Part shown: one piece after another, positions 45,950-57,766 of the stretch
Numbering within the stretch: the first letter of the stretch is position 1
How the letters are laid out: every line of letters begins with the position of its first letter
Assembly: GCF_000004825.1 (NCBI RefSeq)
Contig: NW_008805063.1
Coordinates: 186,857-250,856, forward strand
Length of the DNA: 64,000 nt
Direction of reading: 5' to 3'
Source of the DNA: Heterostelium album PN500
Taxonomy: Eukaryota; Evosea; Eumycetozoa; Acytosteliales; Acytosteliaceae
Position numbers and translations under genes: made by a program
Notes under the pieces: model-generated
What the model was told of the DNA's origin: nothing
Databases searched by the model: none
What the model saw: the letters and a program-made list of their open reading frames with translations, nothing else

Positions 45950-46045
45950 GAGTAAAAAAAAACAGGAAAATTAAAAAAACCTACAAAAAAAAACAGGAAA
46001 ACTAAAAACCTACAAAAAAACAACACAACAACAAATCATTTTCAA
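45950..46045 (+). promoter_or_regulatory. A-rich leader of the poly(A)-binding protein gene
   Basis: Just upstream of the PABP ATG lie several A8-A9 tracts in a repeated unit (AACAGGAAAA...CCTACAAAAA occurs twice, 45960-46020) then CAACAACAACAA. In animals and yeast the PABP mRNA carries an A-rich 5'UTR element that PABP binds to repress its own translation. The position and composition fit; that it is transcribed and acts so is inference. Confidence 0.5.
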
Positions 46046-46113
46046 TTCATCTTTTGTTTAAATCATAATAATAGTTTCATCTATCCTTTATATTTAACAA
46101 ATCAAATCGCAAA

Positions 46114-48423
46114 ATGACTACTACTTTCTCCTCATCCTCTCTCTACGTCGGTGACCTCCACCCGTAAGTCAAACACTACTCTATTATCAATTCAATATAT
46201 ATAATATCTCTAGGTTTTATTTTTATTTTATATGTATACAATCGCGATTTACAGCTTTTGGATATTTTAGATTCAATTCAATTCGATTCGATTCAATACA
46301 ATTCAAATTATAAACGAAACAAAACAAAACAATTAGAATATAGACAATCAGAATATCAAATTTAGTTAACATTGGAAATAATTAATATGATAGTATTAGT
46401 ATTTATATCAAGAGTTGCGCACATTAGATTTTAGTTTAATCGATTTTGCGAAATTTTTGAAAAAAAAAACTAAAAAAAACTAAAAAAAAAACGAACTATT
46501 CCAATTTTATAAAAATTACACTTTGATAGTTTAATAATACAGATTTGCATATTACAGTACACAACATGACATCTTCATGATTATTTATTTATTTTTATTA
46601 AAAAAACTAGAGATTTATATTATTATTGAATTTCAACTTGCTATAGTAATAACAATAATACTAATAAAAATTTACAAATTTATAGAGATGTATCTGAATC
46701 CCACTTGTTCGAAGTTTTCAACCAAGTTGGTCCAGTTGCTAACCTTAGAATCTGTCGTGATAACACTACTCGTCGTTCTTTGAGTTATGCTTACATCAAC
46801 TACCACAACTCAACCGATGGTAAGTTTTGCAAAATGAAGAATTGATTGTACATTTTTGAAAAGTTTGATTACTAATTTATCTATCATTTTATTATTACTA
46901 TTTTTATTAATTATAAAGCTGAACGTGCATTGGATACCCTCAACAACACTCCAATCAAAGGAAAGGCATGCCGTATCATGTGGTCTCAACGTGACCCAAG
47001 TCTCCGTAAGTCAGGTATTGGAAATATCTTTATCAAAAACCTCGACAAGACTGTCGATCACAAGGCTTTGTATGATACCTTCTCTGCTTTCGGTAACATC
47101 TTGTCCTGCAAGGTCGTCACTGATGAGACCAACACCTCAAAGGGATTCGGTTTCGTCCACTACGAGAGCCAAGAGTCTGCTGAGAAGGCTATTGCCAAGG
47201 TCAACGGTATGATGATCAACAATCAAAAGGTCTTTGTTGGTCCATTCAAATCGTCAAAGGAGAGAGGAGCCACCCAGGAAGTTAAGTACACCAACGTCTT
47301 TATCAAGAATCTCTCTGAGGATGTCTCTGAACAACAACTCACCGATTTGTTGCAAGCCCACGGAAAGATCACCAATCTCTGCATAATGACCGACGAGAAG
47401 GGTAAGAGCAAGGGATTCGGTTTCGCCAACTTTGAGCATGCCGATGCCGCCAAGGGTGCCGTCGAAAACGAAAACGGAAAGATGTTCTCTGGAAAGGTCA
47501 TCTACGTTGGTCGTGCCCAAAAGAAGTTGGAGCGTGAAGCCGAACTCAAGCACAAGTTTGAGACCAAATACCAAGGTGTCAACTTGTACATCAAGAATCT
47601 CGATGACTCTATCGATAGCGACAAGTTGCGTGCCACCTTCTCTGCTTACGGTACTATTACCTCCTCCAAGGTCATGAGAGACGACAAGGGAAGCAGCTCA
47701 AAGGGATTCGGTTTCGTCTGTTACTCCACCCCAGACGAAGCCTCCAAGGCTGTCGCTGAGATGCATGGTCGTATGGTCGGTTCAAAGCCATTGTACGTTG
47801 CCTTTGCCCAACGTAAGGACGTCCGTCGTGCTCAATTGGAAGCTCAACACACCAAGTTCAAGAGCTCACGTATGCCAGTCCAATCGATCTACCCACCAAC
47901 CGGTCCAATCTTCTACCCACCAGCCGGTATGCCAGTCGTCTATCCACAAATGATCCCACGTCCACCACGTGCCGGATGGAACGGTCCAGTCCCACAACAA
48001 GGTCAATACCCACCAATGCAAGGTCAATACCCAATCAGAAACCCACGTGGAGGTGTACCACCAACCGGTAACCACCGTAACCAACCAAGACCAAGACCAG
48101 ACGGACAACAACCAGCTGCCCAACAACCAATCGCCCAACAACTCATCGCTGAGCCACAAGCTGTCCAACCAGAGGTCACCTTGGCCACCGTTCAATCGAT
48201 GCCACGTGAACAACAAAACTCATTCTTGGGTGAATTGTTGTACCCATTGATCCACGCTTCCCAACCAGACCTCTCTGGTAAGATCACTGGTATGCTCCTC
48301 GACTCACTCACCGTCGAAGAGTTGTTCACCCTCTACCAAAGAACTGAACTCCTTGCTGACAAGATCAAGGAAGCTTTGGACGTCCTCACCAACAACACTA
48401 ACGAGACCCCAGAACAACAATAG
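46114..48423 (+). CDS. Cytoplasmic poly(A)-binding protein (PABPC/Pab1)
   Basis: Three exons, 46114-46163, 46686-46819, 46919-48423, in phase, 562 aa. The first intron is long for this genome (522 bases). Four RRMs: RRM1 spans exons 1-3 (SSSLYVGDLHPDVSESHLFE, LSYAYINYH), then RRM2 (IGNIFIKNLDK, KGFGFVHYE), RRM3 (YTNVFIKNLSE, KGFGFANFE) and RRM4 (VNLYIKNLDD, KGFGFVCYS). A Pro/Gln/Arg linker and a C-terminal MLLE/PABC domain follow (SFLGELLYPLIHA...KITGMLLDSLTVEEL). It binds mRNA poly(A) tails and eIF4G in the cytoplasm. Codon use is C-rich as in HSP70, indicating high expression. Confidence 0.97.
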
Positions 48424-48624
48424 GAAACTAACGATGTTTTGCAAACAACAAAGAGAGATTCAATGGTGTAATCATTTTTTTTTATCAATTTGCCAAAAGT
48501 ACAAAGATTTTGATCTAGTACCCAGTCTCTTTTATATAAATAAAACATGAACCAAAAAAAAACAACAAAAACAAAAAACTATTGTGTAAAATTTAATTTT
48601 ATTTATAAGATTTAGATGAGTTTA

Positions 48625-48795
48625 TTACTTTTCATATCTCTTTCTTTTTCAAATAAATGCATAACCTTTTGGTTTTCCATTGACTTGATCGGTGACCAAT
48701 CTTATCTTTTTAATTGGACCATATTGTAAAAACTTATTCTTTAGCTTTGACCCTGAAGTCTTTACCTTTAAATCTAATTTATTAGTTATAGTTTT
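48625..48795 (-). pseudogene. Relic of the U1-70K (SNRNP70) RNA-recognition motif
   Basis: On the minus strand the sequence reads KLKNKFLQYGPIKKIRLVTD, then QVNGKPKGYAFI, the RNP1 region of U1-70K. The frame then meets TGA, while the next frame continues FEKERDM, which matches the U1-70K continuation (EYEHERDM). Nothing else of the gene is present. It is a broken fragment, not a functional gene. Confidence 0.65.
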
Positions 48796-48976
48796 AAAGG
48801 TAAAGATTTATATTAATAGAGTTGTATAATAACTATTCTATATACCTTAACTCTTCCTCTAAATATCATATCAATATAATTATTAGTATATTAAGTATCT
48901 TTATATATATAACTATATTGAAACAATCATCAAAAAAAAATATAATTGTAAAATCCAGAACACTAAACAAATAAGA

Positions 48977-49132
48977 TTACCAGATGGAGTGGTTGTAGTT
49001 GTATTCTCGGTATGGATTTAAATTTAACATGTTTGTCAAATAGTAGGCTTCTTTAAGAGGTTTGCTAGCATCTATCCTTTGTCTGACAGTTGGAGTGAAT
49101 TCACTTGTATAAAATCCAGTCTCTTTTCGCAT
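48977..49132 (-). CDS. Short coding-like ORF of unknown origin
   Basis: 51 codons, MRKETGFYTSEFTPTVRQRI followed by DASKPLKEAYYLTNMLNLNP and a stop. Base composition and amino-acid mix are coding-like compared with the flanks. Its start lies in a ~70-base block resembling 48522-48600, so it may be an end fragment of a displaced gene. No family recognised. Confidence 0.3.
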   Translation of the reverse strand: MRKETGFYTSEFTPTVRQRIDASKPLKEAYYLTNMLNLNPYREYNYNHSIW

Positions 49133-49186
49133 AAAAAGAACAACAAAAATAAAACAATAATTGTGCGTAAAATTACATTTATTTAT

Positions 49187-51512
49187 TTACAGATTATCCA
49201 AATCTATTTCAATCTGATCGAGTTTATCCGAAACTATTGATATTCTTTTCAAGCATTCATCTTCTTTTTCCAAAAAATATTTCTTTCGCTGATCAAACTT
49301 TTGTTCTCCCATGAACTTTATCCATGCCTGATTGTTTTCAATGAGGTTATCCAAACGTTGATAGATCTTTTCATACTCTGTGAGTAGTTCGTGTTTTTCC
49401 GATTCCAAATCCTTTCTGTCGTCTTTGAGATCCGCTTTCTTGAAGAATTTTTCAATTGTTTGACGTTGAAGAACGAATCTGTGTTCTTTGATAACTCGCT
49501 CTGTGGCACGGTGAATACGAGGTGATGAGAATGTCACATAGGTATCATATGCATTCTTTAGGGTCGGTGTAGAAATTTCCTCTACGTCTGGCATGGCTAT
49601 TTCCCGTTGTTGCTTCGTCCAATAGTAGATGAGATTGGTCTTAAAGTATTCATCGAATTCCTCGGGTTGCTCGTGAAAGACCTTCTCGATCAACTCACTG
49701 GCTTGCATGGCTGGGTTGGCCAAAAGATACTCCAAGAGACTCCAGAATCGCATGTACTTTTCAAAGACTGCTTTCTTCTCAGAGTCAGAGTTGGCGAGGT
49801 TCGCCCGCTGAAACATAGAGTCCACCAACGATCCAATTTTTTGAGCGGTCTCCGCATTGAACATCTCAATAACATAGTGTAGTGATTCACCTTTCTTTAT
49901 CAGACCGACGAGCGCATCGATATCACGCATCTGACCACCGAAATTGTTGATAATCGATTCAATATCACAACTGGTGAGAGCAACCGATGTTTCATCATCT
50001 GCTTCTTTTTCAATTAATTCCATACTGGTACTCGATGGTCTGTAGAATGAAATTGAACCACTAGATGTTGTTGATTTTCCAACATTTCCATTATTATCAC
50101 CATTTGCAGAGGATTCATCATTGCTCTTTATCAAAATACTTGTTAAATATTTCTTTACATCCTCTACCGATGGATATGGTATATTATATAAAAATCTTCT
50201 TTTCTTAAAACTATAATCTTTATATTATAATTGTAGAGAAAAGGAGTAGTAATGTTAGAATAAATCAAATCTACATCTTTAAATATATTAAATATATATA
50301 TATATTGCTTACTTGAATCTAAATGAAAATGAACGAATTGGGATGATGTTAAAAATACAATATTGGCCAACTTGTTATCAGTAACTGATATACACCAATC
50401 TAAAAATCTAGTAAAGTTATCAGACTGCCAATCATTGATCGATCAAATCGGTTATAGTTAATAATTTGATTTACCATATAAAATACTAGATCCGATTTAA
50501 AAGGTATTATATAACTTACTGTTGGTAATGCCTCTATATTTGTAATAACTATTAAAGGTATCTCTTTATATTGTTCTTTCATTTTCAAAAGTGAAAGAAA
50601 AATGGTTTCCAATCCTTGTACAATTTCTTTAACATTGATCACTAAGTTAAACAAAAAGTGTAAGTTTTATCATACACTATAATAACAACAAACAAACAAC
50701 AACTTTACTTACATTGTTTTTTATCAGCTTTTAAGAATAGAGATGAAATTAAATCATCGGATGGCAAAAGATATCCAAGTTTCTTTACGAATTGTAAGAG
50801 TAGTTCATCACCACTCATAACGGCGTTCTGTCTCATATCGACCAGTACCGACATGGAGCGTGCCGAAATGACACGTTTGATAATATGTGATTTACCACAG
50901 CCATCTGGACCGACAATACATACCGGTCCAATAGGTGGTGACGCCAAGAACGACGACAGATAGCGTTCCTCTTTGATACGATCGAATGACATTTTATATA
51001 CCTCTGGTAGATACTGTTCGTATGCATGTTTCTCTTTGAATGTCTTTATAATACGTTTCATCTGTCTTGGTGTCCATCTTCTCATAAAGAACATAAATCC
51101 AACAACAGAGAATCCAAGTAAAAACTATATATATATACAAGATCGAAAAGATTGTTTGTTAATAATAATTAGTTAACTAGCCTATTTAAATAGTAAAGCA
51201 AAGACTACTACTTACCCTAATACCCCATGTTGATACATTTCTTTTTTGAATTATTAAATTATTGTTATTGTTATTGTTATTATTTATGAATAAAGATGTA
51301 CTATTATAACTTTGACTTTGATTTAAATTATTATTTAGAATTGGTGAAGAACGGTGATGTTGATTCAATTGGTTGTTATATTGTTGTTGTTGTTGTTGTT
51401 GTTGTATAGATCTAATAGGTAAATTAATTGATCCTATAGATCTATAACCAACATTATTATTTAATAAACCAAAATATTGTTTTGGTAATGTTGATATTGT
51501 AGATTTTATCAT
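49187..51512 (-). CDS. Mitochondrial P-loop (AAA-like) NTPase, membrane-anchored
   Basis: Five exons, 51512-51216, 51124-50713, 50641-50520, 50424-50313, 50217-49187, in phase, 657 aa. The N-terminal ~95 residues are a Ser/Asn/Gln-rich presequence ending NVSTWGIR. A single hydrophobic helix follows (FLLGFSVVGFMFFM), then a P-loop domain with Walker A GPDGCGKSH (~170), a Walker B-like strand PLIVITNIE that has Thr-Asn where Asp-Glu is usual, and a sensor-like strand IVFLTSS. The C-terminal third is helical and charged (coiled coil near the end). The pattern suggests an AAA/ORC-like ATPase of the inner membrane, perhaps akin to RNA12/Yme2 type proteins; substrate unknown. The acceptor at 50425 was chosen because it alone preserves the frame into LDWCISVTDNKLANIVFLTS. 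Confidence 0.65.
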
Positions 51513-51919
51513 ATCTACTTATATATATATATTTAAGAAATTGTAGAGTTTAATTTTAAATAGTTTTGTTTTGTGTGAACATCATCAAACATTAAATTAA
51601 AATTTTCATAAAATTTGTTGTTTGGAGGTCAATCACCATTGCAACGATCATTGCAATTATGATCCGTCATGTACGTCAATCAATGTATAAATAATTTGCA
51701 AAAAACACGTGTTATTTAGTTTCTTCTATCTAACTATCTTATTACAAAATAATTAGTTTTATTGTAAATATATTATTTTTTTTTTTGTGTTTATTTTTTC
51801 GAGTCGAATGATTGATTGGTGAGGTGATATGGTTTGGTTTGGTTTGGTTTGATTTGGGTTGGGTTTTGTATTGTTTGGTTTGGTGTTTTAAGGAACAGGA
51901 GCACTAAAACAACGTTTAT
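51513..51919. other. Intergenic, A/T-rich
   Basis: Contains a GGTTT repeat at 51828-51880 (GGTTTGGTTTGG...). No gene seen. Confidence 0.5.
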
Positions 51920-52754
51920 TTAAACAGATACTGGGGTGGAGGCAGTAGTGACAGCAGCGGCAGCGGTAGCAGTAGCCTCTGTTGATTGTGCTGGGGTGGC
52001 AGCACCGGTGGCATTGGCTTGTTGTTGTTGTTGTTTGTTATTTGGTCTTCTTTGTCCCTTGTTTCTGTCACCTGCGTTTCTTCTGGCGTTTTGGGTTCTA
52101 GAGTCGTTGATACCCACCAAAATTTCGATACCACGATTGAACAATCCCTTAGTCTTGTCCATCACTTGACGGTAGGCGTTAGTGTGTTGTGAAAACATTT
52201 TAATTTGATTGTTGGCAGAGTCGATCTTTGCAACAAATCTAGCGTTTCTAATTGCTTCGACGATCCATTTCTCAGAGTTTTCTGGTGCAATACCCAAATT
52301 CTTACATAACATACTAATAATGATAATGATAAGATGATAATGATAATGATAATAGTTTAAACTGGTTAATAATCTAATCGTTGATTTAGTTTAAATGATA
52401 ATAACTTACTCAATATCAATATTTTCATGAATATTACAATAGGTCTCAAAGATGCAGGCACGAGCATGTTCCATAAAGTCATCGTAGCACGACGACAAAA
52501 AGAAGTCTTGCTTCAGTACCTGTTCGCATTGTGCAAGGTATTGTTGTGACTCTTCAAAGTTGAAACGGACGTAGAGGCTTGAAACAAAGATGGTGATTGG
52601 ATCCTTATAGGTGTAGGCCTCTTGTTCGATAACCTTGACCAATTGATAGAGTTGTTGTGGTTTTCTTCTGTTTGTGATGATTGCAACTGCCAAATATCTT
52701 AATACATGTGGGCAAATGGTTTGAATAGCATTCAAGTATCTATAATAATAATTT

Positions 52755-52787
<33 letters not shown>

Positions 52788-54090
52788 AAGATAAGTTAGC
52801 ATTTTAATTTATTGCATTCCTCCAATCCACCAACTAACTAAATACTACTACAACTACTTACTTGTCATCTAATAATAAATCAACTAATAAAGCTCTGCTA
52901 TCTGGTTGGTTGAAATAAACAAATAAACTTCTGTGAATTAACCATGCTCTTTGGTGTAATTGTTGAACTGGTGTAAGATTCTAAAATGGATATCGTCAAA
53001 GATTAAAATCAAAATGACCTTTACTTTTGCTATATATATATATATATATATTATCTAATCTTCAATTTGAATACATACATGGTTGGAATCAATCTCTTCC
53101 TTGATTTGTGGAATATCGGCAACGGCACCAGCCCAATTTGAACTCAAGATATCAGCTTCCAAGATACCCCATGAAGCACTGAATTGCTTTTGTCTATCAT
53201 GTGACAACTTTACGTAGATATCCAAATATTCTCTAGCGTTCTTGTATTGTCCTGTTTCAAACAACAATTTAGCGTATCTATATAATGATTCAACAATCTC
53301 TGGTGTTACCTATATTAACATTTATAATTGTTGATGTTAGTTAACAATATCTAACTATATCTAACCTATATCTATATATATCTATATATACTAAACTTAA
53401 AACACTTACTTTCTCTCTCAAACTACCAAATGTTAATTCGGATTTTTGTGGAGCAGCTGTGGTTGTGGCTGGAGTTGATTCTTCAGCTTCCTCATCTTTG
53501 ATTGCTGGAGTGGTGGTGCTGGCAGCGGTGGTGCTGGTGGTAGTGGTAGAAGCAGCGGCGGCGGCGGCAGCAGCGGCAGCAGCAGCAACAGTTTGTTGAT
53601 GTTGCTCCTTCTTTGCTTCGATATATTGAGTTACCACTTGACATGCCTCCTTCAATTGTGCCAATTGTTCGACCAACTTTTGTTTCTTCTCTTGCAATGG
53701 TGCAATATCTCTTCCGATCGATTGATAAACAGTGATAGCATAATCGCAACATCCAGTCTGTGCAAGAATATCAGCTTTAGCACGATTGATATCTTCCTCT
53801 GAATAACCCTATAATAATATGATTTGTTTTGTTTTTTGTATTAATTCTATATTCTCTACTATTATATATACCAACAATAAAACAATCAACAACAACTACA
53901 ACTAAGCTATTATAATGTCTGTGCACTGTTATTCTTCAATTTCTTGTCGATGTTGATGTTGATCTTGATCTTGATGATATTGTTGTTGTTGTTGTTTTTT
54001 TTTGATCTATACCTTGAGGAAATCGACTAATTGGAGCATTAAATGAGCATCCAAGAAGCTACATATCTTCTTTGTTAAATCGTGTTCCAT
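51920..54090 (-). CDS. Translation initiation factor eIF3 subunit e (INT6)
   Basis: Six exons, 54090-54013, 53808-53410, 53309-53079, 52980-52862, 52739-52410, 52313-51920, in phase, 516 aa. Starts [20 protein letters not shown], as eIF3e does. An N-terminal helical part carries a long Ala/Ser/Thr insert (~85-110), then a TPR-like helical region ([20 protein letters not shown]) and the PCI domain with [20 protein letters not shown] and [12 protein letters not shown]. The C-terminus is a Gln/Ala/Thr-rich tail not found in most eIF3e proteins. It is part of the eIF3 complex that loads mRNA on the 40S subunit. The first exon is short (78 bases) and placed by the conserved N-terminus. Confidence 0.93.
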
Positions 54091-54422
54091 TTTTTTGTTA
54101 TTCTTTTTTAAAGCGATGAAGCTATAGATTTGAACAAACAACAGCTGTATTATCACTCAAAAAAAAAAATAAAATAAAATAAAACAATAGTTTTTTTTTT
54201 GAAAAAAAAATTTCATTTTTTTTTAATTTTTTATTAATTTTTTTCAATCGATTGATTGAACAAAAAACCTTTGAGAAAAAATGAATAATATTGAACGTTA
54301 CCTTTTACAACTATTGTAAAAAAGAATAGAGCAAATACCAATTTTGTTTTATTTCAAAAAAATTTTATTTATTTTATTTTAAAAAGAAATTAAAAATCGA
54401 TTACTATTTGTTTCAACTCTGT

Positions 54423-54994
54423 CATACTTGTAATAGTTCGGCTCGAAACCTGATCTCTTTGGTGACCAGATCAGCCAGGACATTGAGCCTGTCTTGTCTC
54501 TCTACTTTTCTTTTTCCTTTGCGTGGTTGATACTTCTATTGGCGGTATGTTCATCACCACCATCACTTCTTCTCAAATCATTTAATTGTTGCTAAGTTTT
54601 AATTATTTCAAATAATTAAATCAATGGAAAATAATAAATATACAATGATTGATTTGACTCAATCACCACCATTAATTTCATGCTAATTTCGTGTGGCCAA
54701 GACAGTATTGATTTCTTAGCTGCATTATTTTGTTGTGCTGTATCTAAAATGTCTGTGTCAATGGTCTGAATATCTTGATCCATTATCTCATTTGAATAAT
54801 AATCATCTCTATCTTCATCAACTAAATTATCATCATCAAATGTATCTACATCTATTGTTGTGTTTGTGTTACCTCTGTTAATATTATTGTCCAAACTATG
54901 ATTATGATTATATACTCCTGAACAGGCTTGTCACCTGTTTCTAAGTAATTGTAGGTCTTACAAAATTGTTTAGAGCCGAGCTATTACAAGTATG
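54423..54994. mobile_element. 0.57 kb terminal-inverted-repeat element (MITE-like)
   Basis: A 22-bp repeat, CATACTTGTAATAG then (T/C)TCGGCTC, at 54423-54444 is matched in reverse complement at 54973-54994 with one mismatch; pairing continues weakly inward (AAAC). The interior has minus-strand coding-like stretches: 54894-54616 (acidic, then SILSWPHEISMKLMVVIES) and a separate piece near 54590-54510 (QQLNDLRRSDGGDEHTANRS). This fits the Myb/SANT-like accessory part of a DNA transposon, with the transposase core absent. It lies upstream of eIF3e. Superfamily not assigned; target-site duplication not seen. Confidence 0.65.
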
Positions 54995-56174
54995 CCATCA
55001 CTGCAGTGTACGAGCAAGACTAAAGTTGGAAAAGGGTGGTAAAGATACTTTGAACGAACGTTACTCTAACTATATTTTTATTTATTATTTTATTTTTTTA
55101 TTATCATTAATTTATTTTATGAATAATTTAATTTTTATTAACGTTGCAACCATTTCAAATGAGATTGCATGCAAAGTCAACAATAGTATTCTTATAAAAT
55201 AACAAATATTAATGTCATTGGAACAAAAACACTCACTCACCCACATCCATTCACAACACACAGGTAACAATCAATCTCAACAACAACAACAACAATATCA
55301 AAAGTTGATTATCATAACAGTATTTATTATGGTTTGGTTTGAAATGAAACCAATTATAACAATCTTGTATGATATCTCTCATATAAATAAAGTTGAGCGC
55401 TGGTATTTTTGGAGCTACATTTATATGGGAATTTCTATAGTTGTTCTCCATTCATATTAAAATTCCTATTTTTACCATTCAGTTATTTTTTTAACTGAAT
55501 CAATACTGATGGTATGAATAGATTGTTGATAATGGTAAGCAGAGTTTGTAGTTGAGAATATTATGTAGAGTAATTTATTGATTGATTATATTTAATTATT
55601 TCATTCAATTTGAACAACCCCGAGCGCCAATAGTAAAAAACAATTGACTTTTGTTGTTGTTGTTATTGTATTATTGTCAAACATGCTTGTTTTGATAGTT
55701 TAACCTTAAGTGTGTTGGTTATTGATTATTTGGTGAGTGAAGGTTCTGTGTGTTTTTATGCGTGTGATTAGTGTGTGATTAGTGTGTGTGTATAGGTGAT
55801 TTGATTTCAATCAACCATAACTAATATATATGGTATACAGGTACCAAAGAAACGCAAACATTATTCAAATTTCATAAAGTTTTGTATAGATTTCAATTAT
55901 TTACCTTTTGGTAATCTGATGATTATACTAATTATATTGGAATTTTTTTCTTTTACCAAATAAATAATTATCCTATCGAGTTTTTGTTTCACAATCTGAA
56001 TAAAACAAAAAGAACAATTAATTGATCAGTTAGTTATTGGTAATTGTATTGTTTATAAGTTACAAACTGTTGTAAATTAATTACAATAAATATTATAATC
56101 ATTCCCTTTTTTAGTTTTATAAATATTTTATATGTTTATATGTTTCTTAAAGAAAAGAAACTAAAACTTAAAGA
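54995..56174. other. Intergenic, no gene recognised
   Basis: A/T-rich with GT-rich patch at 55745-55800. An 82-codon frame at 55212-55460 (His/Gln start, hydrophobic end) could be an orphan but has no supporting feature. Confidence 0.4.
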
Positions 56175-56849
56175 ATGACAATACTTAAATCATTAAATAA
56201 AGTCGGTAATTTATTTCACTCGAAAAAATCTTTAAAAGTTGTAATGGTTGGACTTGATTATTCAGGTAAATAAATAGATATTAAACAAATTTGTTTTATG
56301 TATATTAATCTTTATATTTTTATTTTAGGAAAAACAACTATACTATATAAATTAAAATTAGGATGTATTATAGAAACAATTCCAACAATCGGAATAAATA
56401 TAGAAACAATAGAGATGAAAAATGATAGTTTTACGATTTACGATGTTTGTGGTGTGGATTCAACAAAGCTACTCTGGAAAAAATATATGAAGACTTCGAA
56501 TGCAATCATTTTTGTTTTGGATTCGTCGGACCGCGAGAGATTGGCAGACGTGGCAATCGAATTGAAAATCATTTTAGATGAGCCGAACCTTGCAAATACA
56601 CCCTTGTTGATCATGGCGAATAAACAAGATGAACCAAACTCCCTGAGTATTGCAGAACTCACTCAACAATTAAATCTACATTCCATCTGTAAGAATAGAG
56701 CTTGGCATATACAAAAGACTGTTGCAATGACTGGCGAAGGTTTAGATAAATCTTTCGATTGGCTATCGAGAACACCACACAGAGTATTACAAAGAAAATC
56801 AACATTTTCATTAGAGAAGAAATATGTATTAAATAAAACAATCAAATAA
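56175..56849 (+). CDS. Divergent Arf-like small GTPase
   Basis: Two exons, 56175-56265 and 56329-56849, in phase, 203 aa. The Arf fold is clear: P-loop GLDYSGKTT (intron within it), switch [13 protein letters not shown] guanine motif, and the Arf C-terminal block [16 protein letters not shown]. Departures: Gly2 is absent (starts MTILKS), so no N-myristoylation. Switch II reads [12 protein letters not shown] instead of DVGGQDKIRPLW, replacing the first Gly with Cys and the catalytic Gln with Val. There is a ~25-residue basic C-terminal extension. It probably binds GTP but hydrolyses it poorly; function unknown. Confidence 0.85.
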
Positions 56850-56961
56850 AATAAAACAAACAATAAAAAAAAGATAATAGACTTGTTGTTATTTTTAGAT
56901 TACATGTATTTGCATACATAATTAAAATATTATTAAATATCCAGTTTATTACAAAATATAT

Positions 56962-57180
56962 TTTATTGACGACCAGAGTTTGATGAAAAGAGTTGACGGG
57001 TGTGAGACATTGAGGGTGAGGTTACCGTTCGAGTAGAGGTAGAATTTGTATAGACTCTTAACATTTGGTTCCAGTATCCCACAAAAGCTAGTTGTGACTG
57101 TCGTAGAGAGGATTTATCAGTCATCTGGTTTGCGATCATGATGCTGGTGAAACTGTTTAGAATGCTAATCTTCTTTCAGA
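56962..57180 (-). pseudogene. Relic of the comitin-like lectin C-terminus
   Basis: The 56962-57090 block (CGACCAGAGTTTGATG, GAGGGTGAGGTTACCGTT) and later GTTGTGACTGTCGTAGA match, with many substitutions, the last ~200 bases of the lectin gene at 59136-59330. The frame is broken. It is a diverged partial duplicate 2.2 kb from the intact gene, same orientation. The rest of 56850-57766 is A/T-rich spacer. Confidence 0.75.
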
Positions 57181-57766
57181 TTCAATAAAATTAATCATAT
57201 AATATTATGATATTTACATGATATTAAATTAAAAAAAGTATAATGAAAATTCCTGTATCATATGTATATTTCTTAAGATATTGACTCATCTACACTTGAT
57301 CTTTTTAATCAGAAGTGAATTTTGGTCTAACTTTATCATTATCTTTACTTCTTATTCTATTGAAAAAAGATAATAAATAACTCTAATTAATTAACTCTAC
57401 TCAAGATTTATAGTTTAAAAAATGAAAAAAGGGTGATGTTCATTTATCATTGTACAATCCTGTGTATGAATAAATTTGTGGGCTGCCTGATGTAATAATT
57501 ATTTAATTTTTAAAATAGTTAATTAATTTTTTTTAACCCACACTTTATTCTTTGAAGAGGTTTAATTTTGATGGTTTTTTTTTATCCTGGTGAATCTGAT
57601 TCGACGGTTTAGGTCATTCAAAAAAGTATATATAATTGTTATTTCAAATGATTTAAACCATCAAAATAATAATATTCAAATAACACTTATACTTTAAATA
57701 AAATCTTAATTTATATTTTTTTTTTTCTTATTTCTAAATTTAAATAAATTAAATATTATAATAATA

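Noticed and set aside
55212-55460. 82-codon ORF with a hydrophobic tail
   Set aside because: CAA-repeat start, no homology recognised, no splice or promoter support.
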